64,000 nt of DNA from Rhizobiaceae bacterium (GTDB taxonomy: Bacteria; Pseudomonadota; Alphaproteobacteria; Rhizobiales; Rhizobiaceae), in contig JARGOX010000024.1 in assembly GCA_029233925.1 (NCBI GenBank), forward strand, positions 35,603 through 99,602. The letters run 5' to 3'. The first letter of the stretch is position 1; each line of letters starts with the position of its first letter. Below, piece by piece: positions 43,192 to 51,953 of this stretch. The translations under genes were made by a program, and so were the position numbers. The notes under the pieces were generated by a model that was given only the letters and a program-made list of their open reading frames with translations, was not told where the DNA came from and searched no databases.

Positions 43192-44736
43192 ATGACCGTG
43201 CCGGTCCTCGAACTGACGCGCCTGTCCAAGCGCTACGGAGAGGTGACCGCCGTCGCCGGGTTGAGTCTGAAACTCGAACCCGGCGAGGTTGTCGCGCTGC
43301 TGGGCGAGAACGGCGCAGGCAAGAGCACTGTGGTCAATATGATCACCGGCATGACCCGTCCCGATACGGGACAAATCCACCTGCAGGGAAAAGAAGTACA
43401 TCTTGATACGCCGCGCGATGCGCTCGACCGGGGTATCGGCGTGGTGCATCAGCATTATGCCCTGGTTGGCAATTTCACCGTTGCTGAGACTTTGGCTTTG
43501 GGCCGTGCGGGACCAGGGGTGCTTGACCGAAAGGTGTTGCATGCCGACGTGCGCCGCGTGGCGGAACGGATCGGAATGCAGATGGACCCGGCAGCGCTGG
43601 TCGGCTCCCTGGATGTGGCAGGGCAGCAAAGGGTCGAGATCCTCAAGGCGCTTTCGCGCAAGGTCAGTCTGCTGGTGCTGGACGAGCCTACCGCCGTTTT
43701 AAGCCCCGAAGATGCCGCGCGCCTGTTTGATGTGGTCCGCGCGTTGCGCGCTGATGGTGTAGCGATCCTCATGGTGACGCACCGCCTTGCTGATGTTTTT
43801 GCGGTTTGCGACCGGGCAGCCGTCATGCATTCGGGCCATCTGGTCTGTGACCTTCCCGTGGCCGATGCAACCAAACAAGGACTGATCTCTGCGATGATTT
43901 CAGGTGACACCGACACGGCGCAGATACCGGGATCGCCGGGACAGGCGAATGTTCTGCCGGATCGACCGCCGACGCCGGTATCTGACACACCGATCCGTGT
44001 CTCGGTGCGCAATCTTAAATTGCTCCGGGCCAACGGATCGCAGGCGGTGCAGGGGCTGGGCTTTGACATACGCGCTGGCGAGATCATGGCGCTGGCAGGG
44101 ATCGATGGCAATGGCCAGTCGGAACTGGTGCAATGCCTCGCGGGGTTAAATCTGCCTGTTGATGGTACGGCTGAAATCTGCGGCTGTCGTAGCGATGGAC
44201 ACTGGACACCGCGCCTGCTGCGCAATGCAGGCGTCGCCCATGTGCCCGACGACCGTCGCCGCTACGGTATCATCTCGGATCTGTCGCTTAGCGCCAACAT
44301 GATGCTCAGCCATTTCTTTTCTCCGCGCTATGGACGCACTGTGCTGGATCGGGCTCGGGCGCGTGATGACACGCGCCGCGCCATTGACGAATATGACATT
44401 CGAACGACCGGACCGGATCAACCTATTGGTCGTCTGTCGGGGGGCAATCAACAAAAACTGGTGTTGGCGCGCGAGTTGCTGGCAGGGCCAAGGGTCATTC
44501 TCGCTGCGCATCCCTCGCGAGGGCTCGATATTCGTACGATTGGCGCAGTGCAGGACATCTTGCGCAGGCAACGCGATGCGGGTGCTGCAATTCTTCTGGT
44601 ATCGGCCGATCTCGATGAGATCCGGGCCCTGGCAGACCGCGTGGTGGTGCTGGCCGCTGGAACCGCTTTCGGCCCTGTCGCCATGGCAGACACTGATATG
44701 GCGCAGATCGGCGCCTGGATGGCGGGACACGCATGA
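43192..44736 (+). CDS. BMP-type ABC transporter double ATPase
   Basis: 514-residue cytosolic protein with two ATP-binding cassettes. First domain: Walker A GENGAGKSTVVNM, ABC signature region around AGQQRVEILKALSRKVSLLVLDEPTAVLSPED. Second domain: degenerate Walker A GIDGNGQSELVQ (normal for this group), signature RLSGGNQQKLVLAREL and ILAAHPSRGLDIRT. The ATG at 43192 is 43 bases after the binding-protein stop; a longer frame overlapping that gene has no support. Overlaps the first permease by ATGA. Confidence 0.93.
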   Translation: MTVPVLELTRLSKRYGEVTAVAGLSLKLEPGEVVALLGENGAGKSTVVNMITGMTRPDTGQIHLQGKEVHLDTPRDALDRGIGVVHQHYALVGNFTVAETLALGRAGPGVLDRKVLHADVRRVAERIGMQMDPAALVGSLDVAGQQRVEILKALSRKVSLLVLDEPTAVLSPEDAARLFDVVRALRADGVAILMVTHRLADVFAVCDRAAVMHSGHLVCDLPVADATKQGLISAMISGDTDTAQIPGSPGQANVLPDRPPTPVSDTPIRVSVRNLKLLRANGSQAVQGLGFDIRAGEIMALAGIDGNGQSELVQCLAGLNLPVDGTAEICGCRSDGHWTPRLLRNAGVAHVPDDRRRYGIISDLSLSANMMLSHFFSPRYGRTVLDRARARDDTRRAIDEYDIRTTGPDQPIGRLSGGNQQKLVLARELLAGPRVILAAHPSRGLDIRTIGAVQDILRRQRDAGAAILLVSADLDEIRALADRVVVLAAGTAFGPVAMADTDMAQIGAWMAGHA

Positions 44737-45770
44737 GGTCGAAGCTGTACATGCTTGTTCTGGATCGCGATAGCCGTGTGGCCCTCATGGCGCTCATAGC
44801 CTGCGCCTTGCTGCTGCTTGGCCTGATTGCGCTGGCCGGAGAGTCGCCGCTGCGCGTTCTGGCGATCCTGATCGGCGATGGCTTTCTGACGCGCGCCGGT
44901 CTGGCCGATGCACTTGTGCGCAGCATTCCGCTGACACTCACCGGGTTGGGTGTGGCGCTTTCCTTTCGGGCGGGGGTCTTCAATATCGGTGTCGACGGGC
45001 AACTTCTGATCGGTGCGGCGCTGGCAATGGCCTGCGCGCCGCTGCTCGGCCCATTGCCTTCGGTCCTGGCGCTGCCCCTGCTTTTGCTGGTCGGCACTTT
45101 GGGGGGCGCAATCTGGGGCGGTATTGCCGGGATTCTCAAGGCGCGGTTTGGCGCCAACGAAATCATTGCTACCATCATGCTCAATTACATTGCGATCCAG
45201 ATGGTCAGTTGGCTGATCCGCGGTCCGCTTCAGGAGCCAATGGGGATATTCCCGCGCTCGGAAAAGTTGGCAGCATCGCTTCGCTTGCCGGTTCTCTTCG
45301 ATGGCACGCGCTTGTCGGCCGGGCTGATCGTGGCGGCGCTGGCATGTGTGGCGGTCTGGTTTCTCGTGGCGCGCAGTCGTTACGGCTACGCGCTGACCGT
45401 CACGGGAAAGAATGCCGACGCTGCACGATATGGCGGTATTCAGCCCGCGGTGATCGCTTTTTCGGTCCTCTGCCTGAGTGGTGCATTGGCGGGGCTCGCC
45501 GGTATCGTTGAGGTTTCCGGCCTTCATGGTCGCCTGCAGGAGGGCTTTGCCGGGGGCATTGGCATTACCGCCATCGCCGTAGCCCTTTTGGCGCGCCTTT
45601 CTCCACTATGGGTGCCGGTGGCCGCCTTTGGCTTCGCCGGACTTTATGTTGGATCTGATGCCATTGCGCGCTTGACGGCGGTTCCTTTTCCTCTGGTCCA
45701 TGTGATTGAAGGCACGATCGTGCTGGCCTTTCTCGTGCTCCAGATAATGCCGAAGGCGAAAGACCTATGA
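44733..45770 (+). CDS. BMP-type ABC transporter permease 1
   Basis: 345-residue integral membrane protein of the BPD_transp_2 family. Starts MRSKLYMLVLDRDSRVALMALIACALLLLGL. Membrane segments alternate with short loops; the conserved cytoplasmic region AARYGGIQPAVIAFSVLCLSGALAGLAGIVEVSG and the region FGANEIIATIMLNYIAIQMVSWLI are present. Translationally coupled to the ATPase (ATGA overlap) and followed 16 bases later by the second permease. Forms the channel heterodimer with it. Confidence 0.93.
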   Translation: MRSKLYMLVLDRDSRVALMALIACALLLLGLIALAGESPLRVLAILIGDGFLTRAGLADALVRSIPLTLTGLGVALSFRAGVFNIGVDGQLLIGAALAMACAPLLGPLPSVLALPLLLLVGTLGGAIWGGIAGILKARFGANEIIATIMLNYIAIQMVSWLIRGPLQEPMGIFPRSEKLAASLRLPVLFDGTRLSAGLIVAALACVAVWFLVARSRYGYALTVTGKNADAARYGGIQPAVIAFSVLCLSGALAGLAGIVEVSGLHGRLQEGFAGGIGITAIAVALLARLSPLWVPVAAFGFAGLYVGSDAIARLTAVPFPLVHVIEGTIVLAFLVLQIMPKAKDL

Positions 45771-45786
45771 GCCGAAAGAGCCGATC

Positions 45787-46707
45787 ATGGACCTGATGTT
45801 ATTGACCGGATTGCTGGCCAGTGGAGTGCGCTTTGCCATGCCACTGCTTTTCGCGGCTCTGGGCGAGACGATGGGACAGAAGTCAGGTGTCCTGAACGTT
45901 GGTCTCGAGGGCATCATGCTGGTTGGGGCCTTCCTGGCCGTCGCCTTTTCCGTCGCCACGGGCAGCCCTTGGGGCGGGCTTCTGGCCGCAACTCTGGGCG
46001 GCGCAGCAATGGGCCTGCTGCACGGGTTCTTCGCGGTGCGGCTCAAGGTCGATCAGATCGTTTCGGGACTTGCTTTGATTCTTTTGGGCCTCGGGCTGTC
46101 GGGCTTTGGATATCGCCTGGTCTTTGCCGGCCACCAGTCGATACGTGTGCCCGGTTTCGAACGGCTCGATCTGGGGCCGCTTTCTGACCTGCCGGTCTTG
46201 GGCCCCCTGCTGTTTTCGCATCATCTGCTGGCCTATGTCGGAATTTTCATGGCGGTTGGTTTGTGGTGGATCCTTACGCGGACCGGGCTGGGGCTTACCA
46301 TTCGCGCAGTGGGTGAGAATCCCAAGGCCGCCGACAGTGTCGGTATTGACGTGGACAAGGTTCGGATGCGTTGCTCGGCATTTGGCGGTGCCATGGCCGG
46401 TATCGGCGGTGCCTATCTGTCCACCGCTCAACTGGCCGGATTTGTCGAGGACATGGTCGCCGGACGCGGCTTTATCGCCATAGCTTGTGTGGTTTTCGCG
46501 CGGTGGAATCCGCTGGGTGTATTGGCGGTGGCGTTGATCTTCGGGATCGCGGATGCCGGTCAGATCCGCCTGCAGCCGTTTTTTCCGCAGATCCCCTACC
46601 AGTTCTTCATCATCCTGCCCTACGTGCTGGCGCTTGTGGCGCTCGCCGGATCGGCAAAGTCGGCAAGCCTGCCGGCGGCATTGGCGCAACCCTACCGCAA
46701 GGCTTGA
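45787..46707 (+). CDS. BMP-type ABC transporter permease 2
   Basis: 306-residue BPD_transp_2 permease, partner of the preceding gene. N-terminus MDLMLLTGLLASGVRFAMPLLFAALGETMGQKSGVLNVGLEGIMLVGAFLAV with the conserved GVLNVGLEG motif; later KVDQIVSGLALILLGLGLSGFGYRLVF, ENPKAADSVGIDVDKVRMRCSAFGGAMAGIGGAYLS and GRGFIAIACVVFARWNPLGVLAVALIFGIADAGQIRLQ. GAAAGAGCC precedes the ATG at 45787. The intergenic gap after it is 118 bases to the enoyl-CoA hydratase. Confidence 0.93.
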   Translation: MDLMLLTGLLASGVRFAMPLLFAALGETMGQKSGVLNVGLEGIMLVGAFLAVAFSVATGSPWGGLLAATLGGAAMGLLHGFFAVRLKVDQIVSGLALILLGLGLSGFGYRLVFAGHQSIRVPGFERLDLGPLSDLPVLGPLLFSHHLLAYVGIFMAVGLWWILTRTGLGLTIRAVGENPKAADSVGIDVDKVRMRCSAFGGAMAGIGGAYLSTAQLAGFVEDMVAGRGFIAIACVVFARWNPLGVLAVALIFGIADAGQIRLQPFFPQIPYQFFIILPYVLALVALAGSAKSASLPAALAQPYRKA

Positions 46708-46825
46708 TAATTGCCGCTACTGCGATGCATTTGTGAAACGCCCAAATTTTCAAATACCGAAAAATATATAAACAATTTGAAAGTTGCCCTCTGTCTCTGC
46801 TAGATTGCCCGAAGGAGAAAATGTG

Positions 46826-47638
46826 ATGAAGATGACCGACATTGAGGTTTCCGAAAAAGGCACGACAGGCTGGATCACGATCCGGCGCGAGGATCGGCTC
46901 AATGCGCTGCGCATGACCGTGTCGGACCGCGAAATTGTCACCGCCTTGCGTGATTTCTCGGACCGAAGCGATATTCGCGCCATCGTCATCACCGGTGCCG
47001 GTGAGCGAGCCTTCTGTACCGGCTGGGACATGGAAGACATCGGTGAGTCGAACCTGACCGATCTGGAAAATATGGTACGCCGCAATAGCGAGTTGTTCGA
47101 TGCGGTCTGGCGCCAGCGCCAGCCGGTGATTGCCGCCGTCAATGGCCATGCCGTGGCCACCGGTGCCGCACTGGCAATGGCGTGCGATCTGGTCATCGCA
47201 TCAGACACGGCGCGTCTGGCCGAACCCGAGATCCGTCACGGCGCGCTTTCGCCTTTTCTGATTTTGCCGTTCCTGACACATGCCCGGGCTGTGCATGAAT
47301 TCTATCTGACCGGCGATGCCATCGACGCGGACGAAATGTTGCGCCTCGGATTGGTAAACAGGGTTGTCCCGCAGGCCGACCTGCTTGCCGAGGCCCAGGC
47401 CATGGCTGAACGTTTGGCGCTGGTTCCGCGAGAAGCGCTTGAGCTGAAAAAACGTAGCCTCAAGGCGGCTTATGACGCCATGGGACTGCGTTCCGCGACC
47501 GAACGCCATACCCTTGCCGACACGATCATGATCGGCGCTGATCTGCCGTGGAAGCGGGCGCTTGACACCGCGATGCGTGAGGGCGGTATGCGGGCATTTC
47601 TTGATGCCCGCGATGGTCCCTTCAAGAGGCGTTCGTAA
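46826..47638 (+). CDS. Enoyl-CoA hydratase/isomerase-family protein
   Basis: 270-residue crotonase-fold enzyme. AAGGAG lies 8 bases before the ATG at 46826; an ATG at 46832 is an alternative. Oxyanion-hole motifs: ERAFCTGWDMEDIG (first) and NGHAVATGAALAMACDLVIASDTARLAEPEIRHGALSP (second), with QAMAERLALVPREALELKKRSLK and a C-terminal helical tail. It acts on a CoA ester, probably after the next gene's ligase. Its gene ends immediately before the ligase ATG with zero spacing. Specific reaction (hydration, isomerisation, hydrolysis or ring opening) cannot be deduced. Confidence 0.93.
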   Translation: MKMTDIEVSEKGTTGWITIRREDRLNALRMTVSDREIVTALRDFSDRSDIRAIVITGAGERAFCTGWDMEDIGESNLTDLENMVRRNSELFDAVWRQRQPVIAAVNGHAVATGAALAMACDLVIASDTARLAEPEIRHGALSPFLILPFLTHARAVHEFYLTGDAIDADEMLRLGLVNRVVPQADLLAEAQAMAERLALVPREALELKKRSLKAAYDAMGLRSATERHTLADTIMIGADLPWKRALDTAMREGGMRAFLDARDGPFKRRS

Positions 47639-49144
47639 ATGGCGCCCCAGGCAATGAGCGTCAGCGCGGTTCTTGCCAGGCGCGCAGCCATGAGCGGAAC
47701 CGGTCGTGCGGTGATTGCCGACGACGGAAATTGCGATTTTGCCGGGCTCGAAGCAGGGGCTGCACGAATGGCTGGCGCATTTGCTGATTTGGGGGTCGAA
47801 CCGGGAGATCGGGTGGGGCTGTTGCTGCCCGCCGGTCTGGGTTTTGCGCAGGCGTTTTTCGCCCTGGCGCGGCTGGGGGCCATTGCCTGCCCGCTTAATA
47901 CCCGGTTGGGCGCCGGCGAATTGGCGGATATTGTCACGCTTTCCGGGCTGCAGCTGTTGTTGCATCATCAGCAGTTCGCCACCATAGCCGACGCCGTGCT
48001 TGTGGCCTGTCCCGATGTTCAAAGGCAGGAGTTCGACGCCTTCAATCGTCTGGCTCACCAGGCGCATGTGGCTCCACATCATATTTGTCAGCCAACGGAC
48101 CCGGTCCTGCTGGTATTCACATCAGGCACCACGGGCAGACCCAAGGGCGTTGTGATTACCCACGATCAGATGCTGTGGTCATCATTGACGATGGTACCAA
48201 CACTGGACATGCGCCCGGGCGATGTCCACTTGCTGCCGGTGCCCCTGTTTCACGTCGGGGGCCTGTCGTTTCTTCTGCATTGCGTGCATCTGGGCATGGT
48301 GCTGGCGATTCCCCCGCGCTGGGAATCGGAAGCCGTACTGACGCTTATCGAGCGTGAGCAGGTGGCGCATTTCTTTGCGGTGCCGCTGATGCTGGCAGAT
48401 TTGCTGGATGCGCCGGGTTTCGCTGCTGGGCGACTGCAATCCGTTCGTTGGGTCATGGGTGGCGGCGCTCCTGTTCCAGTCGCTCTGATCCGTCGATTCG
48501 CTGATCTGGGAATTCCCCTGCTTCAGACGATGGGGGCAACTGAAACCTGTGGTCCGGGCGTCGTGGTGGATGCAGCAAATGCTTTGCGAAAGGCCGGTAG
48601 CGTCGGGCGTGGTTTTTTCCATACTGAATTGAGATTGCGCGACGAAACCGGCAACGAACCCGCAACCGGCGCACCCGGCGAAATCCAGTTGCGCGCACGT
48701 CACATCGCCAGCGGCTACTGGAATGACCCTGAGGCGACGGCACAGTCTTTCATGCCTGACGGCTGGTTTTGTACCGGCGATATCGGTCTGATGGACGACG
48801 AAGGCTTTGTCACGCTGGTGGATCGGGCGCGCAACAAGATCATAACCGGCGGCGAGAACGTCTACCCTGCCGAGGTTGAGCGCTGTCTTGCTGATCTGCC
48901 GGGCGTGGCGGATCTCGCCGTGATCGGGCTACCTGATCCGCGATGGGGAGAGGTCGTGGTCGCCGTGATCGTGGCCGACGGACTGCCGCCTGCACTGGAG
49001 ACCATCAAGGCTGCCTGCGATGGCCGACTCGCAGGCTATAAGCACCCGCGCAGACTTGTCCTGCGCGCCGCGCTGCCGCGCAATGCAACCGGCAAACTGC
49101 TGCGGATGCAGTTGCGCGACGACGTTGAACGGAACGGGGGCTAA
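47639..49144 (+). CDS. AMP-forming acyl-CoA synthetase (catabolic operon 2)
   Basis: 501 residues. Motifs: LLVFTSGTTGRPKGVVITHDQ (P-loop), LQTMGATETCGPGV, FCTGDIGLMDDEGFVTLVDRARNKIITGGENVYPAEVERCLADLPGVADLAVIGLPD (A7-A8 region) and RNATGKLLRMQLRDD (A10 lysine). The ATG directly abuts the hydratase stop. Together the two would activate a carboxylic acid to the CoA ester and then hydrate or isomerise it. It ends the plus-strand operon that begins at 35950, converging on the M20 gene 30 bases away. Confidence 0.93.
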   Translation: MAPQAMSVSAVLARRAAMSGTGRAVIADDGNCDFAGLEAGAARMAGAFADLGVEPGDRVGLLLPAGLGFAQAFFALARLGAIACPLNTRLGAGELADIVTLSGLQLLLHHQQFATIADAVLVACPDVQRQEFDAFNRLAHQAHVAPHHICQPTDPVLLVFTSGTTGRPKGVVITHDQMLWSSLTMVPTLDMRPGDVHLLPVPLFHVGGLSFLLHCVHLGMVLAIPPRWESEAVLTLIEREQVAHFFAVPLMLADLLDAPGFAAGRLQSVRWVMGGGAPVPVALIRRFADLGIPLLQTMGATETCGPGVVVDAANALRKAGSVGRGFFHTELRLRDETGNEPATGAPGEIQLRARHIASGYWNDPEATAQSFMPDGWFCTGDIGLMDDEGFVTLVDRARNKIITGGENVYPAEVERCLADLPGVADLAVIGLPDPRWGEVVVAVIVADGLPPALETIKAACDGRLAGYKHPRRLVLRAALPRNATGKLLRMQLRDDVERNGG

Positions 49145-49174
49145 CGGATGGCCTCGCAGTCGCACAGCCCCCGA

Positions 49175-50383
49175 TCAGGTCTGAGTGGTTGCTCTGCGAA
49201 ACGCGGTTTTCATATCATTTTGCAGGTCCGCGTCACACATGATGTCGATTGCGGTCATTGCCATCGCCTTGGCTGCATCGAGCATTGCCGTCATCGCCAC
49301 ATCATCTGCGCAATGCTGGGCGAATTGCGGTGTGTGAAAGGCTGTACCGCGCGGCACTGTCGCCATCATCGGATGAATCGCCGGGATGAGATGGCTGACA
49401 TTCCCGAAATCGGTACTTGCCACGTTGCTTCCCGACAGATCCTCTACGGCTTCAAATTCGCGGCCAAGCCCTTCGGCATTGGTGCGGAAACAATCGGCAA
49501 GAGGGGTATTGGAAATCAGCTCGTGATATTGCACGGGATCGTCAACGATCTCGACCTGCGCACCGGCGGCCATGGCGCCAGCCTGAAGGCAATCCTTGAC
49601 ACGGATCTTGAGCGCTTCCAGTGCCTCGCGGCTGGGCGCGCGCAGTCCGAAGGCGCCGACGGCGCGGTCAGGTATGATATTGGTTGCGGTGCCGCCCTCG
49701 CGGATGATCGCATGAACCCGGTGATCGCCGGGCACCTGCTGGCGCAGGGCTGCGATGGCATTATAGGCGGTAACAAGCCCGTCCAGCGCATTGATTCCTG
49801 CCTCGGGCGTGGCGGCGGCATGCGCGGAACGGCCATGGAATGTGGCCGTCATCCACGCAGCGGCGATAAGCGGAAAGCGCGACAGGTTGCGATCAGCAGG
49901 ATGTACCATCATGGCGCAGTCCAGCCCGTCGAACGCGCCCTCACGGGCCATGAACACCTTGCCACCACCACCTTCTTCAGCCGGTGTGCCGAGCAGACGA
50001 ATACGGCCGGGCAGATCATCGCCAAGATCAGCCAGCCCCAACGCCGCGCCAAGTGCGGATGTACCGATAACATTGTGCCCACAGGCATGGCCCAGCCCAG
50101 GCAGCGCGTCGTATTCCGCCACGATGCCCAGAACAGGGCCGGTCGTGCCGAATTCGGCCGCAAAAGCCGTATCCAGTCCGTAGGCCGGAAGCGTTACCTC
50201 CAGCCCCGCTTGGCGCAGGCGGTCAGCCAGCGCTGCGGCAGAGCGTACCTCTTCGAAGGCGATTTCGGGATGCGCGTGCAGGTCAAGTGCACATTCGATC
50301 AATGCAGCAGCGCGGGTATCGATGGCCTGGCAGACACGTACCTTGAGGTCTTTGGCCCGGTTGGACCGCTTGGGATTAGACAT
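49175..50383 (-). CDS. M20-family metal-dependent amidohydrolase
   Basis: 402-residue peptidase M20/amidohydrolase (aminoacylase, hippurate hydrolase, indole-acetyl amino acid hydrolase group). ATG 50383 after GGAGAG. Metal-binding and catalytic motifs: LHAHPEIAFEEVRSA, LPGLGHACGHNVIGTSALGAALGL (His/Cys site), RLLGTPAEEGGGGKVFMAREGAFDG (Glu-Glu) and the dimerisation region MVHPADRNLSRFPLIAAAWMTATFHGRSAHAAATPEAGINALDG. It is convergent with the ligase operon and divergent from the MarR gene, 166 bases apart. Probably removes an N-acyl or N-carbamoyl group from a pathway intermediate. Confidence 0.93.
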   Translation of the reverse strand: MSNPKRSNRAKDLKVRVCQAIDTRAAALIECALDLHAHPEIAFEEVRSAAALADRLRQAGLEVTLPAYGLDTAFAAEFGTTGPVLGIVAEYDALPGLGHACGHNVIGTSALGAALGLADLGDDLPGRIRLLGTPAEEGGGGKVFMAREGAFDGLDCAMMVHPADRNLSRFPLIAAAWMTATFHGRSAHAAATPEAGINALDGLVTAYNAIAALRQQVPGDHRVHAIIREGGTATNIIPDRAVGAFGLRAPSREALEALKIRVKDCLQAGAMAAGAQVEIVDDPVQYHELISNTPLADCFRTNAEGLGREFEAVEDLSGSNVASTDFGNVSHLIPAIHPMMATVPRGTAFHTPQFAQHCADDVAMTAMLDAAKAMAMTAIDIMCDADLQNDMKTAFRRATTQT

Positions 50384-50549
50384 TCTCTCTCCGATCTGAA
50401 CGTTGGCCAATCATGCCGCTTGACTCCGGGGAAATTTATGTGCAGATTTTATTATGTGCAAAATGCATAAATGTAAAGTCCCACTTAAATTCCGGCGCGT
50501 CACGACAGACGCACTGCAGCGAATTTTGGCAGGGAAGGAACGCACAAGA

Positions 50550-51044
50550 ATGGTACATCGACCGCATCTTTACACCTATGTATCCTATCGGCTTGAGCTT
50601 GTTTCGCGCGCCGCACGCAGTGCCGCCGATACGGTCTACCGGCGCGAATGCGGCTTCGACATCCGCCAGTTGCGGGTCATGCGCATCGTGGAAGAAACTC
50701 CTGATACGACGGTTTCCGAAGTGGTTGAGGCGACGCTTTATGAGCGCACGCTGGTGTCGCGGCTTGTTGGCGAATTGGCAAAAGCAGGGATGCTGACACG
50801 GCGCATCTGTGATGTGGATGCGCGCCAGACGCGTCTTTCCCTGACCGACGCAGGGCTGGTCGTGGTGGAGCGTGCAAATCGCATTGGCGACACGATGAAC
50901 GAAGATCTGCTGTCTGTGCTCGACCCTGAAGAACGAGTCATTTTCGATGCCTGTCTGGAAAAGCTGACCAAATGGTGGCCGGATTTGGATTCCCTGGCTG
51001 GTGAAGCAAAGGAAGAACCCAGCAAGACAGGAGGTGCTAAATGA
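50550..51044 (+). CDS. MarR-family transcriptional regulator
   Basis: 164 residues. Winged-helix core FDIRQLRVMRIVEETPDTTVSEVVEATLYERTLVSRLVGELAKAGMLTRRICDVDARQTRLSLTDAG (about residues 30-96). The ATG at 50550 follows AGGGAAGG at about 11 bases; the longer frame from 50454 lacks support. First gene of the MarR-CobW-amidohydrolase-hydroxylase-TRAP operon and divergent from the M20 gene, so it probably controls both, responding to an aromatic or heterocyclic ligand as many MarR proteins do. Confidence 0.9.
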   Translation: MVHRPHLYTYVSYRLELVSRAARSAADTVYRRECGFDIRQLRVMRIVEETPDTTVSEVVEATLYERTLVSRLVGELAKAGMLTRRICDVDARQTRLSLTDAGLVVVERANRIGDTMNEDLLSVLDPEERVIFDACLEKLTKWWPDLDSLAGEAKEEPSKTGGAK

Positions 51045-51937
51045 TTCCCCTCAGCCTGCTGACTGGTTTTCTCGGTGCCGGCAAGACGACGCTGCTCAAC
51101 CGGGTTCTGTCTGAAAGTCACGGCAGCAGGATGGCCGTGATTGTCAATGAATTTGGTGAGATAGGAATCGATGGTGCTCTCGTGGAGGGTGCGCAAGGTG
51201 GAGTGGTGGAGCTGGCGAACGGCTGTTTGTGCTGTGCGACGCGCGGGCAATTGCTGGTGGCTATCCATAAGGTTCTTCAGGCCGATCCCGCCCCGGACGC
51301 AATACTGGTTGAGACCAGTGGACTGGCCGATCCCTTTCCTGTTCTGTCGGAGTTGGCCCATTCCAGTCTGGTCGAGGCGGTGCAGGTCGACGGTGTAATA
51401 ACGGTGGTCGATGCCGAGAATTTCGACCGCAATCTTGATAGTGCCGAGGCGGCTTTCCGGCAGATCACTGCAGCAGACATATTGCTTGTCAACAAGACGG
51501 ATCTGGTTGGGCCGGACATACCCGGTCTGATCGAGCGCGGCATCCGCACTCTTAATCCCTCGGCCCGCGTCCTGGCCTGCGTCGCAGGCGACGTGCCCCT
51601 TTCCGTTCTGATCGGAACACGCACGGGCGCCAAGCCGATACCTGCGCAAGCCGCCCACGGCCACGATGGTTTCGAGAGCACGGTGCTTGATGCCGACAAC
51701 CCTCTTGACCCTGAGCTGCTCAAGAAGTGGCTGGGTGCGCTGCCCGGTGACGTCTTTCGCACCAAGGGTTTTATCCGCTCAGCACCCGACCGGAGCCGAC
51801 TGACGGTCAGTGCGGTGGGAACACGTTATTGGCTATGTCCGGCGGTCTCCGCGGATGCCGCTGATCGCCTCGTGGTGATCGGTCGAAACCTCAATCGGGC
51901 TGAGCTTCAAGCCGGCCTTGACGCCTGTCGCGCCTGA
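51041..51937 (+). CDS. CobW/G3E-family GTPase (metallochaperone)
   Basis: 298-residue G3E GTPase. Walker A at residues about 9-16 (GFLGAGKTTLLNR), the metal-binding GCLCC motif in LANGCLCCATRGQL, Walker B/ESxG in ILVETSGLADP and the guanine motif LVNKTDL. C-terminal CobW_C-like domain is short. It overlaps the MarR gene by ATGA and lies 16 bases before the zinc-type amidohydrolase and 1.7 kb before a molybdenum-containing hydroxylase, so it most plausibly delivers zinc to the amidohydrolase; delivery to another cofactor is possible. Confidence 0.92.
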   Translation: MIPLSLLTGFLGAGKTTLLNRVLSESHGSRMAVIVNEFGEIGIDGALVEGAQGGVVELANGCLCCATRGQLLVAIHKVLQADPAPDAILVETSGLADPFPVLSELAHSSLVEAVQVDGVITVVDAENFDRNLDSAEAAFRQITAADILLVNKTDLVGPDIPGLIERGIRTLNPSARVLACVAGDVPLSVLIGTRTGAKPIPAQAAHGHDGFESTVLDADNPLDPELLKKWLGALPGDVFRTKGFIRSAPDRSRLTVSAVGTRYWLCPAVSADAADRLVVIGRNLNRAELQAGLDACRA

Positions 51938-51953
51938 CCTGAAAGGAAATGGA

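Noticed and set aside
46708..46825. Riboswitch before the enoyl-CoA hydratase gene
   Set aside because: The gap is short and AT-rich, with no conserved riboswitch core or paired stems that I can recognise.
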